Origin: Zea mays
Lineage: Eukaryota > Streptophyta > Magnoliopsida > Poales > Poaceae
DNA: 64,000 bases
Assembly (NCBI RefSeq): GCF_902167145.1
Contig: NC_050096.1
Coordinates: 197,424,566-197,488,565 of the forward strand
Reading direction: 5' to 3'
Position 1 is the first letter of the stretch, and each line of letters opens with the position of its first letter. The notes beneath the pieces were generated by a model. That model had not been told where the DNA came from, did not search any database, and worked only from the letters and a program-made list of their open reading frames with translations. Shown here piece by piece: positions 34,723 through 44,630 of the stretch. The position numbers and the translations under genes were made by a program.

Positions 34723-37361
34723 AAATTAGCAGTAGCGGTTGCGTGCGCAGGCCCAAAATCTTGAACCTGCGCAGCAACCAAGGTTCAGCAACAATATCCA
34801 AAATTTCCTAACTACCCACACCCACTAGGCCACCTGCGAAAACCCAGCCGTCGCGGGAGCCTCCGCCGTCGCCTCCGCAGCCTCCGCCACAGGATCCTCA
34901 GCCTTCGGCGTAGCAGTTGACGACGGGTCTCCGCCGGCCGCAGTGGCTGCAGGGGCATCGGGAACGCCTTCGGCGGTTTCCGGGGGCGACTCCAGAGCGG
35001 CCTCGGGCACAGCCGCCGCCGGGTTCGGCTCCGGGTCAGGCAGCGCGCTGTTCAAAGCCCCGAAGTCATCCACCCTCTCGCCACGCGCCGCCTGAGACAC
35101 AGCACACAGACTCAGCAAACCCACATTTAACCCAAATTAAACAAACACCAAACATAAGCCAAGCATTACCTGACTCCTCGCCGTCTCAGCCCACTCCCTG
35201 ACCACCTCTCGACCGTGGGGGCCCCACATCCGGTCGTAGAGGGCTCCGGCGGATTCCTTCACTACGGGGTCCTCAACCTTGTAGATATCACGCTCCAAAT
35301 CCTCATCAGCTTGGTCGAAGACCTCGTAGTGCCGGCACCCTTCGCAAGAGAGCGCGTTCATCGCTCCCTCGCAGGTGACCAGAGAAGCATAAGACATAAA
35401 CCCCTCCACGATGGTGGGGAGCGCCTGCAGCTCCTCCTGCACCCACTCGAGGCAGCGAAGTCCGGGCTCTCGGTCCGGCACTTCAAACTCATCGGTCTGC
35501 GCGCCCAGTTCACGGTATGAATCCATGAGCTGTTTGCGCGTCCGCTCAGCCTCCGTGCGCGCCGAGGCCTCAACCCTTTCCACACGGCTCTGCAGCGCGT
35601 TGAGCCGCTCCTCCAGCTGCTCGGCGCGCTGCCTGGCGAGGCTGCCCTCCGCCCGTGCCAAGTTGGCCTCCGCCTGCGCAGACTGCGCCTTGGCGAGGGC
35701 CTCAGTAGCCTCCTCCCTCTCCGCCGCCAGTTGGCACCGGAGGTCAGCCTTCTCGCCCTCCAGCACAGCCACCTTGTCCGCCAGCTTGCGGCACTTACTG
35801 TCGGCGGCCGATTTTTCCCGGGCGGCGTCAGCATGTTGCGTCCGAAGTCTCTCGACTTCGGCAGACACAACTGCTGTCAGGGCCCCCGACGCCGCGCGGT
35901 TTGCGAAGTCAGCCGCCTACAAGACACGCATAAGACCACAGCCCCGACGAAGCCGTTAAAAAAACCCGAGCTGAGGTCTAGCTCAACGGACCTGACTTAG
36001 CGCCTCCTTCATCTCCTCTAGCCGGCGGGACATGACACCCGCCTCGTCCCTGACGGCAGTGAGTGCCGGTATCTCGCCACCGGCACAAAGTGCACTGCCC
36101 TTCGCCCTTGGCACCACAGCAGCCACTGTGGCCGCCGCGGCAGGCGGAACAGCAAGAAGCTGGTCTTCGTCCGACCCTGCGACGCATCAACAAATTAAAA
36201 AAAATAAAAAAATAAAAAAAAACCCTCGAGCCAACGACTTACCAACAAGATAATCCTCCACACTAATGTCGGTGGCGAAGTCAGCAACGCGCTTGCCAGG
36301 GGGCGGCAACCCTCGAGCCGCCTTCGCAGCCTCCAGCAACCCGCCGGACGAAAGGGCAGCCTTCGCTGACTTGGGACCACCGGTCGCAGCCGCCTTCGCA
36401 GCGTCCGGCGCCCTACTGGACGCAGGGACGGCCGACTTAGCCGCCAGCGGCGGCTGGCCTCCGCCGGGGGCAGTAGCCTTCGCAGCCCCCCGCTGTCTCT
36501 TCGGCCTGGCTTCATGCAGCGTGACGACCGCCTGGCGCTTCTGTGCAGCTCCTTGGCGATCCTTGTCCATCACTGCCGACACAACAGCAGCAATATTCCG
36601 CCCGTAAGGAAACACTTTCCAAGCACGAACCATGCGAGATGTAAAAAAGTCTTCGCCGGCCGCGCGGGGGACAGGAATATTCTTAGGCCACCAACCCCCG
36701 GTAACCCTCAGCATCCGCGCCGAAGACTCCCGGAGCTCGGGCGAAGACATCCTTCCCCCCGGGGCTGCGCATGTCCTCATCAATTCTCTAGCAAAACCAT
36801 CAGAAACCCCAAGTCCTCCCACAGCAGTACCTAGTTTCCTCTTCTTAGAGGACGGGGCGGCCGCCGGCGCGGGGTCGTCTCCAGACTCCACCACCGGTTT
36901 CTTCCCGCGACGATCCACATCGTCTTGGCCGGGATAACCGCCATACGACAGTCGATTCAACTCAAAAACCCTGTTCAAACGGTCATTTGACCCACGAATG
37001 TCCCAGCTGCGCTGGCCCTCTGTCCTAGGCACATACCGACCCACGATCCGCACCGTCCCATCCTCCGCCTCGCGCACAAAGGCGGCCGGATCGCGACTCT
37101 TCAGGTCCAACGCGAAGGCAGGACTTCGAACCAGCTTCCCACCGTGGGAAGGCATCTGGCGAGGGCACACTTCGCCCAGCGCCCAGCCATGCGCCAAAGG
37201 CCATACCCCGAACGCCACAAACTCCTCAACCAAATCGCGCCCGCTGCTCAGGCCGGCGGCGCACCGAAGGGCCCCTTCGTCCGCATCCTCATCCGCCACT
37301 TCGAAAGGCGGGTATGCTGAGTAAAAATGTGAGCACATATCGGACACGGGGAGCCCCGTAT

Positions 37362-37660
37362 CACTACACGACGGTTCACTTACAGCGACTTACGGTTGGT
37401 TGCTAAAACGGCCTTCAGCGACCTACGGTTGGTTGCTAAAAACTTTTAGCGACCCATAAGGATGGTCGCTTTAAGTGCCGTCGCTAAAGGCTTTAGCGAC
37501 CGACATCTTTTTAGCGACCGACCGTCCGTTGCTAATATTGTATATTTAGCGACCAACTGTGGGTTGCTGTACTATAGATTTAGCAACCAACCGTAAGTCG
37601 ACATACTATACATTTAGCAACCAACAGAAAGTCGCCCTTTTATAGTTGTTATTAATAATA
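37362..37660. repeat. Left subterminal repeat region of the CACTA element
   Basis: Multiple copies of motifs such as TTTAGCGACC, GCGACCGACC and GGTTGGTCGCT-like inverses occur in both orientations. In CACTA elements such repeats are the transposase binding sites. The right counterpart lies at 40125-40357. Confidence 0.8.
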
Positions 37661-39499
37661 ATATACATTTAATTAAGCACCACAAATCACATATTTTTAT
37701 ACACAAATCATAAAGACATACACAGTTAATCAGTATACCACAGTCATAGATCCATCACATAAACACAAAAGCACCACAATTATATATTCACAAAAGCATC
37801 ACAATTATTATATCATTCACAACTAGACCATTTACAGATAGCTAGCTAGGTCATTCACAAAAGCTCTAGAGATGATCATTCACAAAATATCTTGTACCAG
37901 AAGTTACAAAATAGCAAAGATCAGCCACCCCATCTCATTTTTCATCTAACAAAATGGAGGTACACGCTATTAGTGACGACAGTTCTTCTTGTGTTGCAGA
38001 TCCAGAGCCTTGCCATCTTATTCTTCCCAGGCCATCAACCAGATATATGTATCTGCAGTTCAAGAGTACACCTGCCTTATATTGACAAGAAAAAACTACT
38101 TTTAGTATTTATGAAATGACCAAAGAGAGTATTGTTACCTAGTGAGAAGGTTTATAATTTGAAGTTTCTTCCGGAAGTCATAATGGTCCCCGAAAGCATA
38201 GACAACATGTCTCCGTGGATTGTTAGATTTCCTCATCGCCTTGAGAAATGCTCGTCTCATAGGACTCAATGATAATACCCAAGAATCTATAAATGAGACC
38301 TGGAACATAACATATATTTTCTTTCAAATCTCTGCTTGGAATAGTGTCACATTTTTTCCCTCTCGACACTACCCAATATCCCAAATGTTAAAAAATACCT
38401 CACTAGCTAAAGTTTAACCACAGGTGCATTTTCCTTTCCATCACATGGTATAGAATAACAGCTGAGTAATTGTACTAATCCTGATATGGAATAAACATAG
38501 ATATAACCAAACCTGAGCATATATCGACAATCAAAGAAATTGAAATTGAATCACATAAACGACAATTATATGAACTATTAACATTAAAGCATCTTAGCCA
38601 TTATCAATGATGTGAAAAGGCAAAAAAATGGATAATGAATTGTACGGTTACAAGGTAACATCAGTGCCGTCCAATATTTTCTTTCCTTTACTCTCAAAAA
38701 ATTGTCAGTGGAACTTGATCCAACATCAACCCAGTAATCATTAAGAAATGGCAAATAGCACGTTGCATCCAACACCAAACCAGTAATCATTAAGAAACTG
38801 TAAAGTGTCAACGGCACTTTGGATCCAAAACCAAGCCAGTAATCATTAAGTACAATAACACCAATACCTCATAAACATGCATGTTCTTGGCAGCACCAAA
38901 AGCATCCAGGTAAGGTAAACTCCATGAGATCAATATAGCATATTAGCTTCACTACATACAAAATGCAATGTAAAGTGATAGATGTAAATAAAATATGAAA
39001 ATTCGTATTAGTAATAGCTTTTGGAACAAAATCATTAATTAAGAAGCAAAAAAATAGATGGGCGTCGAGCTGCAGCAGGGAGGGGCGGCCATGGGAGATG
39101 GGCGAGCTCCAGGGCAGGGAGGAGAGGGCGCTGAAGCGGGGACACGCGTGGGACAGAGAGCAGGGCACGGCGACAAGCATTCCTCCCTGCAATGAACATC
39201 TGAGCTTTCAACAATCAATAAAGTACAAGACACACAGAGTATCTGTATAGTAAGAACAACATGAGATATGAACCTAAGAGCTTAAATAGAATCTTCACAA
39301 AAACCAATCAACGAGTTTGAAGTAGCTACGTAACCATAGAAGTAGCTACGTAACCATGTGACTCGAAAGGGGAGATTGCTGGGGAGCAACAACACAAGGT
39401 TAAGAGACCCGAATCTTGAAGTAACTATTCTGCATAGAAATGTCCTAAAGCTCACTGCCCTCATAACACCAGTAGCAACAGGTGAATCGTAGTGTACCG

Positions 39500-39880
39500 T
39501 TAGCTCGAACATTTTAGGTCCAAATGGGTCTGAAAATCGTATTGTAAGCAACTTGTTAACTGAACGAAGGTAAACCAGACAAGATTTGACACCCAATAGT
39601 AGTGTACCGCGAGCTTGTCGATGCCGGCGGCGAGCCCGCGGCGGCAGGCCTCGCCCGTCGATATGGTGTGCGTTCGCTGCGCCGCCAGGAAATCTCCAAC
39701 GCCGGCAAGCAGAGAGATGCAGCCAGCGGTTGCTGCCTCCGCTAGCCACGCAAAGGGCGACAAAACAACGCGAGCGAAGGCGAGGGAAGGGAGGAGAGAG
39801 GTGAGGGCAGAGAGAAGAGGGAAGGGAGAGATAGAAGCGGCGGCGGCTGCGGCTGGGATTGAAGCAGGGAGCGCACGGCT
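39500..39880 (-). pseudogene. Possible captured first exon inside the CACTA element
   Basis: On the minus strand a pyrimidine-rich, 5'-UTR-like stretch (39880-39770) leads into a GC-rich coding-like segment (FAWLAEAATAGCISLLAGVG, then ACRRGLAAGIDKLA). The segment ends at about 39600 in a GT-starting, AT-rich sequence, as an exon would. The last motif faintly recalls the N-terminal helix of chaperonin-60 proteins, but the match is too short to name a gene. No ATG is obvious in frame. CACTA elements often carry host gene pieces; that this is one is inference. Confidence 0.3.
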
Positions 39881-40124
39881 GGGTTAGGTAGATGGGCCCC
39901 TAGTGGGCCTTAGGGTTAGGGAGAGTTTTCTTTTTTTATTTATTTCGAAATGCATTTTTAAATTACTTAAAAATTCATAAAAAATTTACTAAATAAATAA
40001 TAAACATTTGAATAAATTATTATGAATGTAAATAAATAATAAACATTTGAATAAAAATTTATTACCCTATTTATCGTAATAACTAAATTCATTATTTTTA
40101 GGCTATAAAATTTGATAGTGATCC

Positions 40125-40357
40125 TTGCTCTATAGCGACCCACTGCTAGTCCCCGACGACATCTATAGCGACCAACCATAAGTTGTTAAATTTCTAGACT
40201 TTTAGCGACCAACCATAAGTTGTTAAATTTCTAGACTTTTAGCGACCAACCAACCGTTGCTACAAAAGGATTTAGCGACTGACTGTCGGTCCCTAACCTT
40301 TAGCAACCAACAGTTGGTATCTAATAAGGGTCGCTAAAGATCAACCGTCGTGTAGTG
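40125..40357. repeat. Right subterminal repeat region of the CACTA element
   Basis: Repeated TAGCGACCAACC units in series (near 40152, 40205, 40240, 40270 and 40310) mirror those at the left end, ending in the terminal inverted repeat. Confidence 0.8.
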
Positions 40358-41127
40358 TATGGTCTTCGGCTGTACTCTCCGCGACGTAGAACCAAAAATC
40401 CTGCCAATTACCCCACTTGTTGCGGGCGCAGGGAACCAACTCAACTACCTGCATCGTGGTCTTGCCGGTCTTCGGCGTAAATGTACAGGACCCAAACTGG
40501 GCAACCTCACTTCCAATCATCCTCTTCTGCCAGTGCAGGCAATAATACTTTGCGAAGACCTCGACTGATGGCTGTCCACCGTACGAAGTCGTCGCCCAGA
40601 CATACTTCGATAGAGCCACCACGGCGTTCGGAGTCAGCTGATGGATCTGAACATTGAATCTGCGCAGGACTTCTCCAACAAATCGGTGCGCAGGCAGGCG
40701 GAGACCAGCGGCAAAGAACGCCTCGAACACAACCAACTCGCCTTCCGGCTCGGGGACTTCCTCCGTCCCCGGGACACGGGCGCCCCCCCGCCAAAGTAAC
40801 CAAGCCGCTGCATATCCTGCACGCGGGCCAACGACATCCGCGACACACCAAAATCCATAGTATCGCCGGCGCGCAACTCCTCCGCCGCCACAGAACTCAG
40901 CGTTTCCTCAGACGACGCGTCGGCCGGCGGCGAGGCGGCAGCAGAAGAAGAAGAGGTCGGCATCGCTACGTACCGTCGGCGGCGGCGGGCGGTCTGCTTC
41001 ACTCGAGCCAGATCTCCGGCGAACAAAGAGCAAGGAGGGAAGACGAGCAGCAGAGACGGTGGAGAAAACAGCTAGGGTTTTCACGGAGCGCGGAAGAATA
41101 AATTTCAAAACGCGCCGCCCCCCGCCC

Positions 41128-41137
41128 CCTTTTATAC
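41128..41137 (-). promoter_or_regulatory. TATA box of the antisense gene in element F
   Basis: The minus strand reads GTGTATAAAAGGGGGCGG, 165 bp upstream of the ATG at 40963 and 170 bp inside the 3' LTR border. Position and sequence fit a plant core promoter for the antisense gene, separate from the LTR promoter. Confidence 0.6.
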
Positions 41138-41303
41138 ACAGGGCGCGGCGCTTCGGGAAACCCGCAGTCCCACAGTACGGCGTCAATCAACGGTCATGTC
41201 AAAAACCCCCGCGGAACCACTTCGAGCGAGGGTAGCGTCTCCGCCATCTAGCGACGTCTTCGGCACCAGATGACTTAGTCGAACTGGTCCCTCGGAGGGC
41301 AAA

Positions 41304-41844
41304 TGTTGGAGCGAAGGCAAAGACGCCACCCTTCGCTCGGGGCCTTCGCCGTAAACGCCGGCCCAACGGAGACAAAACGGGCAGGGACACCCTTCGCCCG
41401 GGGCCTTCGCCGTTTACGCCGGCCCAACGGAGACAAGACAACAGGCAGGGACACCCTTCGCCCCATACGACATCGGACGAAGACCCGTGGCGAGGTCATT
41501 CCACCGGGCGGCCTCGTCCGGTGCGGAGGCCCATGTGGGATCCGGCCCATTGTGATAGGCCCTGCGTGGCCGCTGCGTGTTACGGGCCTAATTTATAAAG
41601 GCGTCCCTGTAATTACGGTCTGTAACCCCACTTTATGGAAATATTCTGGGGATAACCTAGGTGTCTGAGGGCACATGCGTCCTTAACACGGGATGCTGGG
41701 CACCCGGACACCTATAAATACCCCCGCACAGTGCCCTTGAGAGGCTAGATGAACAGTGCTTTTGCCATCACGTGCTAAAACCCTGTTTATGCTATCACTC
41801 CCCCACCTGTTGGATCAACTTGCGCCCGTGTGCAAGTTCCAACA
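41304..41844 (+). repeat. 3' LTR of element F
   Basis: 541 bp, starts TGTTGGAGCGAAGG and ends AGTTCCAACA. It is preceded by a weak purine tract (CGGAGGGCAAA, 41293-41303). It has the same length as the 5' LTR with about 13 differences. TATA box at 41712-41721. Confidence 0.93.
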
Positions 41845-42738
41845 GACGCCAAGCCCACGAAGACACCGATGGGAACCGACGGACATGTCGACCTCAACAA
41901 AAGAGGTAAGTCCGTTGATCAAAAGGCATACCGGTCTATGATAGGGTCATTACTTTATTTATGCGCTAGTAGACCAGACATTATGCTTAGTGTATGCATG
42001 TGTGCTAGATTTCAATCCGACCCCAGGGAATGTTACCTTGTGGCCGTTAAGCGAATTCTTAGGTATTTAGTTGCTACGCCTTGCTTCGGGATCTGGTATC
42101 CAAAGGGGTCTACCTTTGACTTGATTGGATATTTAGACTCCGATTATGCTGGATGCAAGGTTGATAGGAAGAGTACATCAGGGACGTGCCAATTCCTAGG
42201 AAGGTCCCTGGTGTCTTGGAGTTCAAAGAAACAAACCTCTATTGCCCTATCCACCGCTGAGGCCGAGTATGTTGCCGCAGGACAGTGTTGCATGCAACTA
42301 CTTTGGATGAGGCAAACCCTCCGGGACTTTGGCTACAATCTGAGCAAAGTCCCACTCCTATGTGATAATGAGAGTGCAATCAGCATGGCGGATAATCCTG
42401 TTGAACATAGCCGCACTAAGCACATAGACATCTAGCATCACTTTCTGAGAGACCACCAGCAAAAGGGAGATATCAAGGTGTACCACATTAGCACCGAGAA
42501 CCAGCTAGCCGATATCTTTACCAAGCCGCTAGATGAGAAAACCTTTTGCAGGTTGCGTAGTGAGCTAAATGTCTTAGATTCACGTAACTTGGGATTGATC
42601 AATAGCATACATGTGTTTTATGCCTTTGATCATGTTACTTCATGCATTTATGTAATTTGTTGCTTATTGATGGTGCTCAAGTTGTGCAAGGGATCCCCGG
42701 ACCTCACAAGTCCATGTGTGAATGATGCACATATTTAG
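41845..42738 (+). pseudogene. Reverse transcriptase end and RNase H of element E
   Basis: The Copia frame resumes after F ([39 protein letters not shown]). RNase H follows, with [19 protein letters not shown] (a catalytic Asp), [11 protein letters not shown] (catalytic Glu) and LLCDNESAI (catalytic Asp). An in-frame TAG at 42433-42435 replaces an Arg codon seen in elements H and I. An extra G near 42590 removes the usual stop after LDSRNLD, so the frame runs on to 42738 into non-coding sequence. Confidence 0.87.
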
Positions 42739-43385
42739 GGGGAGATGTGCTACAACTTGACCCTTTGAGACTAACATTTGTGTTTGAGTATACTTGATGT
42801 AGTCTCAAAGGTGCATTGAAAGGGAAAGGTGAACTTGGACCATGCAAAGACTTCCACTGCACTCTGGTATTAGTGTAATTAACTCCAAGTTCATGTCTAT
42901 GCTCTTATTGCCTTTGTGCCCTTTATTGGCATTTTTGGTGAGGCAATGGGGTTAAAGGGCCAAAAATGATCCCGTTTTGGTGCTTAATGCCAAAGGGGGA
43001 GAAATTAAGGCCAAAGCAAATGGATCAGCTACCACTTGTGAATTTTGAAAATAATAGAGTTAGAACTTTTTGATGTATTCAAAATACTATTTTTGCAAAA
43101 TTTGGTCTCTTGTGGGGAAGAATTTTGATTATGAGAAAAAGGGAGAGTTTTTGGCACTTGATCAATTTCACTCTTGCATTATCTCTCTTTGTGCCCAAAC
43201 AAGTGTGTTTGACTTAGAGATAGGAAAATGAATTTGATTTGCAAAAACAAACCAAGTGGTGGCAAAGAATGATCCAAATATGCTAAATTAGAGTAAAAAA
43301 CAATTTGGTCCTCATTTGCATTAATATTGCACTTATTTTGGTTGCTTTTTGATGTGTTGGCATAAATCACCAAAAAGGGGGAGAT
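42739..43385 (+). other. 3' non-coding region and polypurine tract of element E
   Basis: About 650 bp without genes. It matches the regions after RNase H in elements H and I, including AAAGGGGGAGAAATTAAGGC (near 42993). It ends in the polypurine tract AAAAGGGGGAGAT at 43373-43385, directly before the LTR. Confidence 0.8.
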
Positions 43386-44630
43386 TGAAAGGGAAATGTG
43401 CCTTTGGGCTATTTCTATAATGTTTTGGTGATTAAGTGCCCAACACATAATCTTTGAGTTGTTATGTGCCAAACAAGCAAGAAGTGCAAATCATGTAACA
43501 AGGTACATTTCTAGACTTAGTACGTTGTTTTGAGTACTAACATATTTTGTCTAAGTGCTAGAAACAGGGAGAAAAGAATTAGAAAAAGACTTGGCTTCGT
43601 GCAGCCAAATCTCAGCTTAGTCTGGCACACCGGACTGTCCGGTGCGCCAGGCTGGTTTCCGGTGAATAGGCCGCTCTCGGGAAAAGTTTGGCGGCATACG
43701 GCTATAATTCACCGGACTGTCCGGTGGTGCACCGGACTGTCCGGTGAGCCAACGGTCGCCAGCGCAACGGTCGGCCGTGCAAAAATCCGCGGGCGACGCG
43801 TGGCCCGCACCAACGGTCGGCAGGGGGCACCGGACTATCCGGTGTACACCGGACAATGTCCGGTGCGCCAACTGGCCCGGAGGTGCAACGGTCGTCTGCG
43901 CTAGAAAAGGAAGGAGATCGGCACCGGACCGTCTACAGTGACTGTCCGGTGGCGCACCGGACTGTCCGGTGCGCCACTCGACAGAAGGCAAGGATGACCT
44001 TCCTTGTTGGCCTTCAACGGCTCTTAGCTGCCTTGGGGCTATAAAAGGTACCCGTAGGCGCATGGAGGAGCTACACAAGCTTACAAGAAACATTCTAAGA
44101 CTCCAAGACTCCAACTTCACGCATTCAATTCTTTGAGATAGTGACTTGAGCTCCATTTGAGTTGTGAACTCCGTGCGTTGTGTTTTGAGCTCAAGTTGTG
44201 ACTTGCGTGCGTAGTTGTGCTACGATTTGTGTCTTGTGTGTGTTGCTCATCCCAACCTTACTCCGTGCTTTCATTGTGATCTTTGTTGTAAGGGCGAGAG
44301 ACTCCAATCTTGTGGAGATTCCTCGCAAACGGGAATAATCATCTAAAGAAAAAACTGTGGTATTCAAGTTGATCATCGGATCACTTGAAAGGGGTTGAGT
44401 GCAACCCTCGTCCATTGGGACGCCACAACGTGGAAGTAGGCAAGTGCTACTTGGCCGAACCATGGGATAAAAATCGCGTGTCTTGTGTTGATCTTTCTGT
44501 GATTGTCTTGTCCATAAGAATTCGCTTCTCAACTACTTAGTCGCACTAACATTTCTATAACCAAGTTTTGTGGCTATTTAGTGTTGAATTTTACAAGATC
44601 ACCTATTCATCCCCCCTCTAGGTGCTCTCA
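43386..44630 (+). repeat. 3' LTR of element E
   Basis: 1245 bp, TGAAAGGGAAATGTGCC to GGTGCTCTCA. It contains a cluster of CACCGGACTGTCCGGTG-type palindromes (43625-43980) and a TATA box TATAAAAG at 44040-44047. The same family as the LTRs of H and I. Confidence 0.92.
44040..44047 (+). promoter_or_regulatory. TATA box in the LTR of element E
   Basis: GGGGCTATAAAAGGTACC. The equivalent sites are 49269-49276 in H and, on the minus strand, 51124-51131 and 58907-58914 in I. All four LTRs of this family keep it at the same place, downstream of the palindrome cluster. Confidence 0.7.

Larger units (their letters stand above)
37362..40357. mobile_element. Element G: non-autonomous CACTA (En/Spm-type) transposon
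   Basis: A 2996-bp insertion with terminal inverted repeats CACTACACGACGGTT and AACCGTCGTGTAGTG and a 3-bp duplication TAT (37359-37361, 40358-40360). Both the CACTA ends and the 3-bp duplication are diagnostic of the superfamily. Subterminal regions are packed with TAGCGACC motifs. No transposase is visible, so it depends on one supplied in trans. It sits in exon 1 of the antisense gene of F, and the exon frame is continuous across it. Interior sequence is AT-rich except for a GC-rich, exon-like block near 39580-39880. Confidence 0.93.
34825..40963 (-). pseudogene. Spliced antisense gene of element F (Transposase_28-like region plus coiled coil)
   Basis: Exon 1 runs from ATG 40963 to 36243 (split by CACTA element G), exon 2 36176-35992, exon 3 35916-35170, exon 4 35091-34825 (TAG). 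Introns of 66, 75 and 78 bp have GT-AG borders (for example GTAAGT after 36243), and all junctions keep phase. Exon 1 holds a region (VVFEAFFAAGLRLPAHRF, ALSKYVWATTSYGG, KYYCLHWQKR, WGNWQDFWFYVA) resembling PF04195, putative gypsy-type transposon domain, then basic stretches SSKKRKLG and ARPKRQRG. Exon 3 is a long coiled coil (AAREKSAADSKCRKLADKV onwards). Exon 4 is Ala/Pro/Glu-rich. The frame has a net -1 shift in a C7 run at 40783-40789 and is interrupted by G; otherwise it is open, about 970 codons. Such extra genes are known in Ogre/Tat elements; function is unknown. Confidence 0.8.
27066..41844 (+). mobile_element. Element F: giant Ogre/Tat-lineage Ty3/Gypsy retrotransposon
   Basis: A complete element of 14.8 kb, or 11.8 kb without the CACTA insertion, with 541-bp LTRs at 27066-27606 and 41304-41844 and a perfect GACGC duplication (27061-27065 and 41845-41849). 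The order is LTR, primer site, gag, protease, RT, RNase H, an extra archaeal-type RNase H, integrase, then an 8-kb 3' region with tandem repeats and an antisense gene. The second RNase H and extra 3' genes mark the Ogre/Tat lineage; the overall plan resembles maize Grande. By eye the LTRs differ at about 13 positions, so it is older than element A. Confidence 0.93.
24669..44630 (+). mobile_element. Element E: Opie/Ji-type Ty1/Copia retrotransposon, 3' half, split by F
   Basis: The left half is off-window beyond element D. Visible are the integrase and RT part (24669-27065), element F (27066-41844), the rest of RT and RNase H (41845-42590), a 3' non-coding region and the 3' LTR (43386-44630). 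The frame resumes directly after F once one GACGC duplication is discounted. The bases after the LTR, CGCTC, belong to the integrase gene of element H and are the likely target duplication. Domain order integrase-RT-RNase H is that of Copia. Long spacer regions and TGAAAGGGAAATG LTRs are typical of maize Opie/Ji (SIRE lineage). Confidence 0.88.

Noticed and set aside
34917..36937. Plus-strand frames opposite the antisense gene
   Set aside because: The minus strand has in-phase splicing, a coiled coil and domain similarity; the plus frames are shorter and lack motifs.
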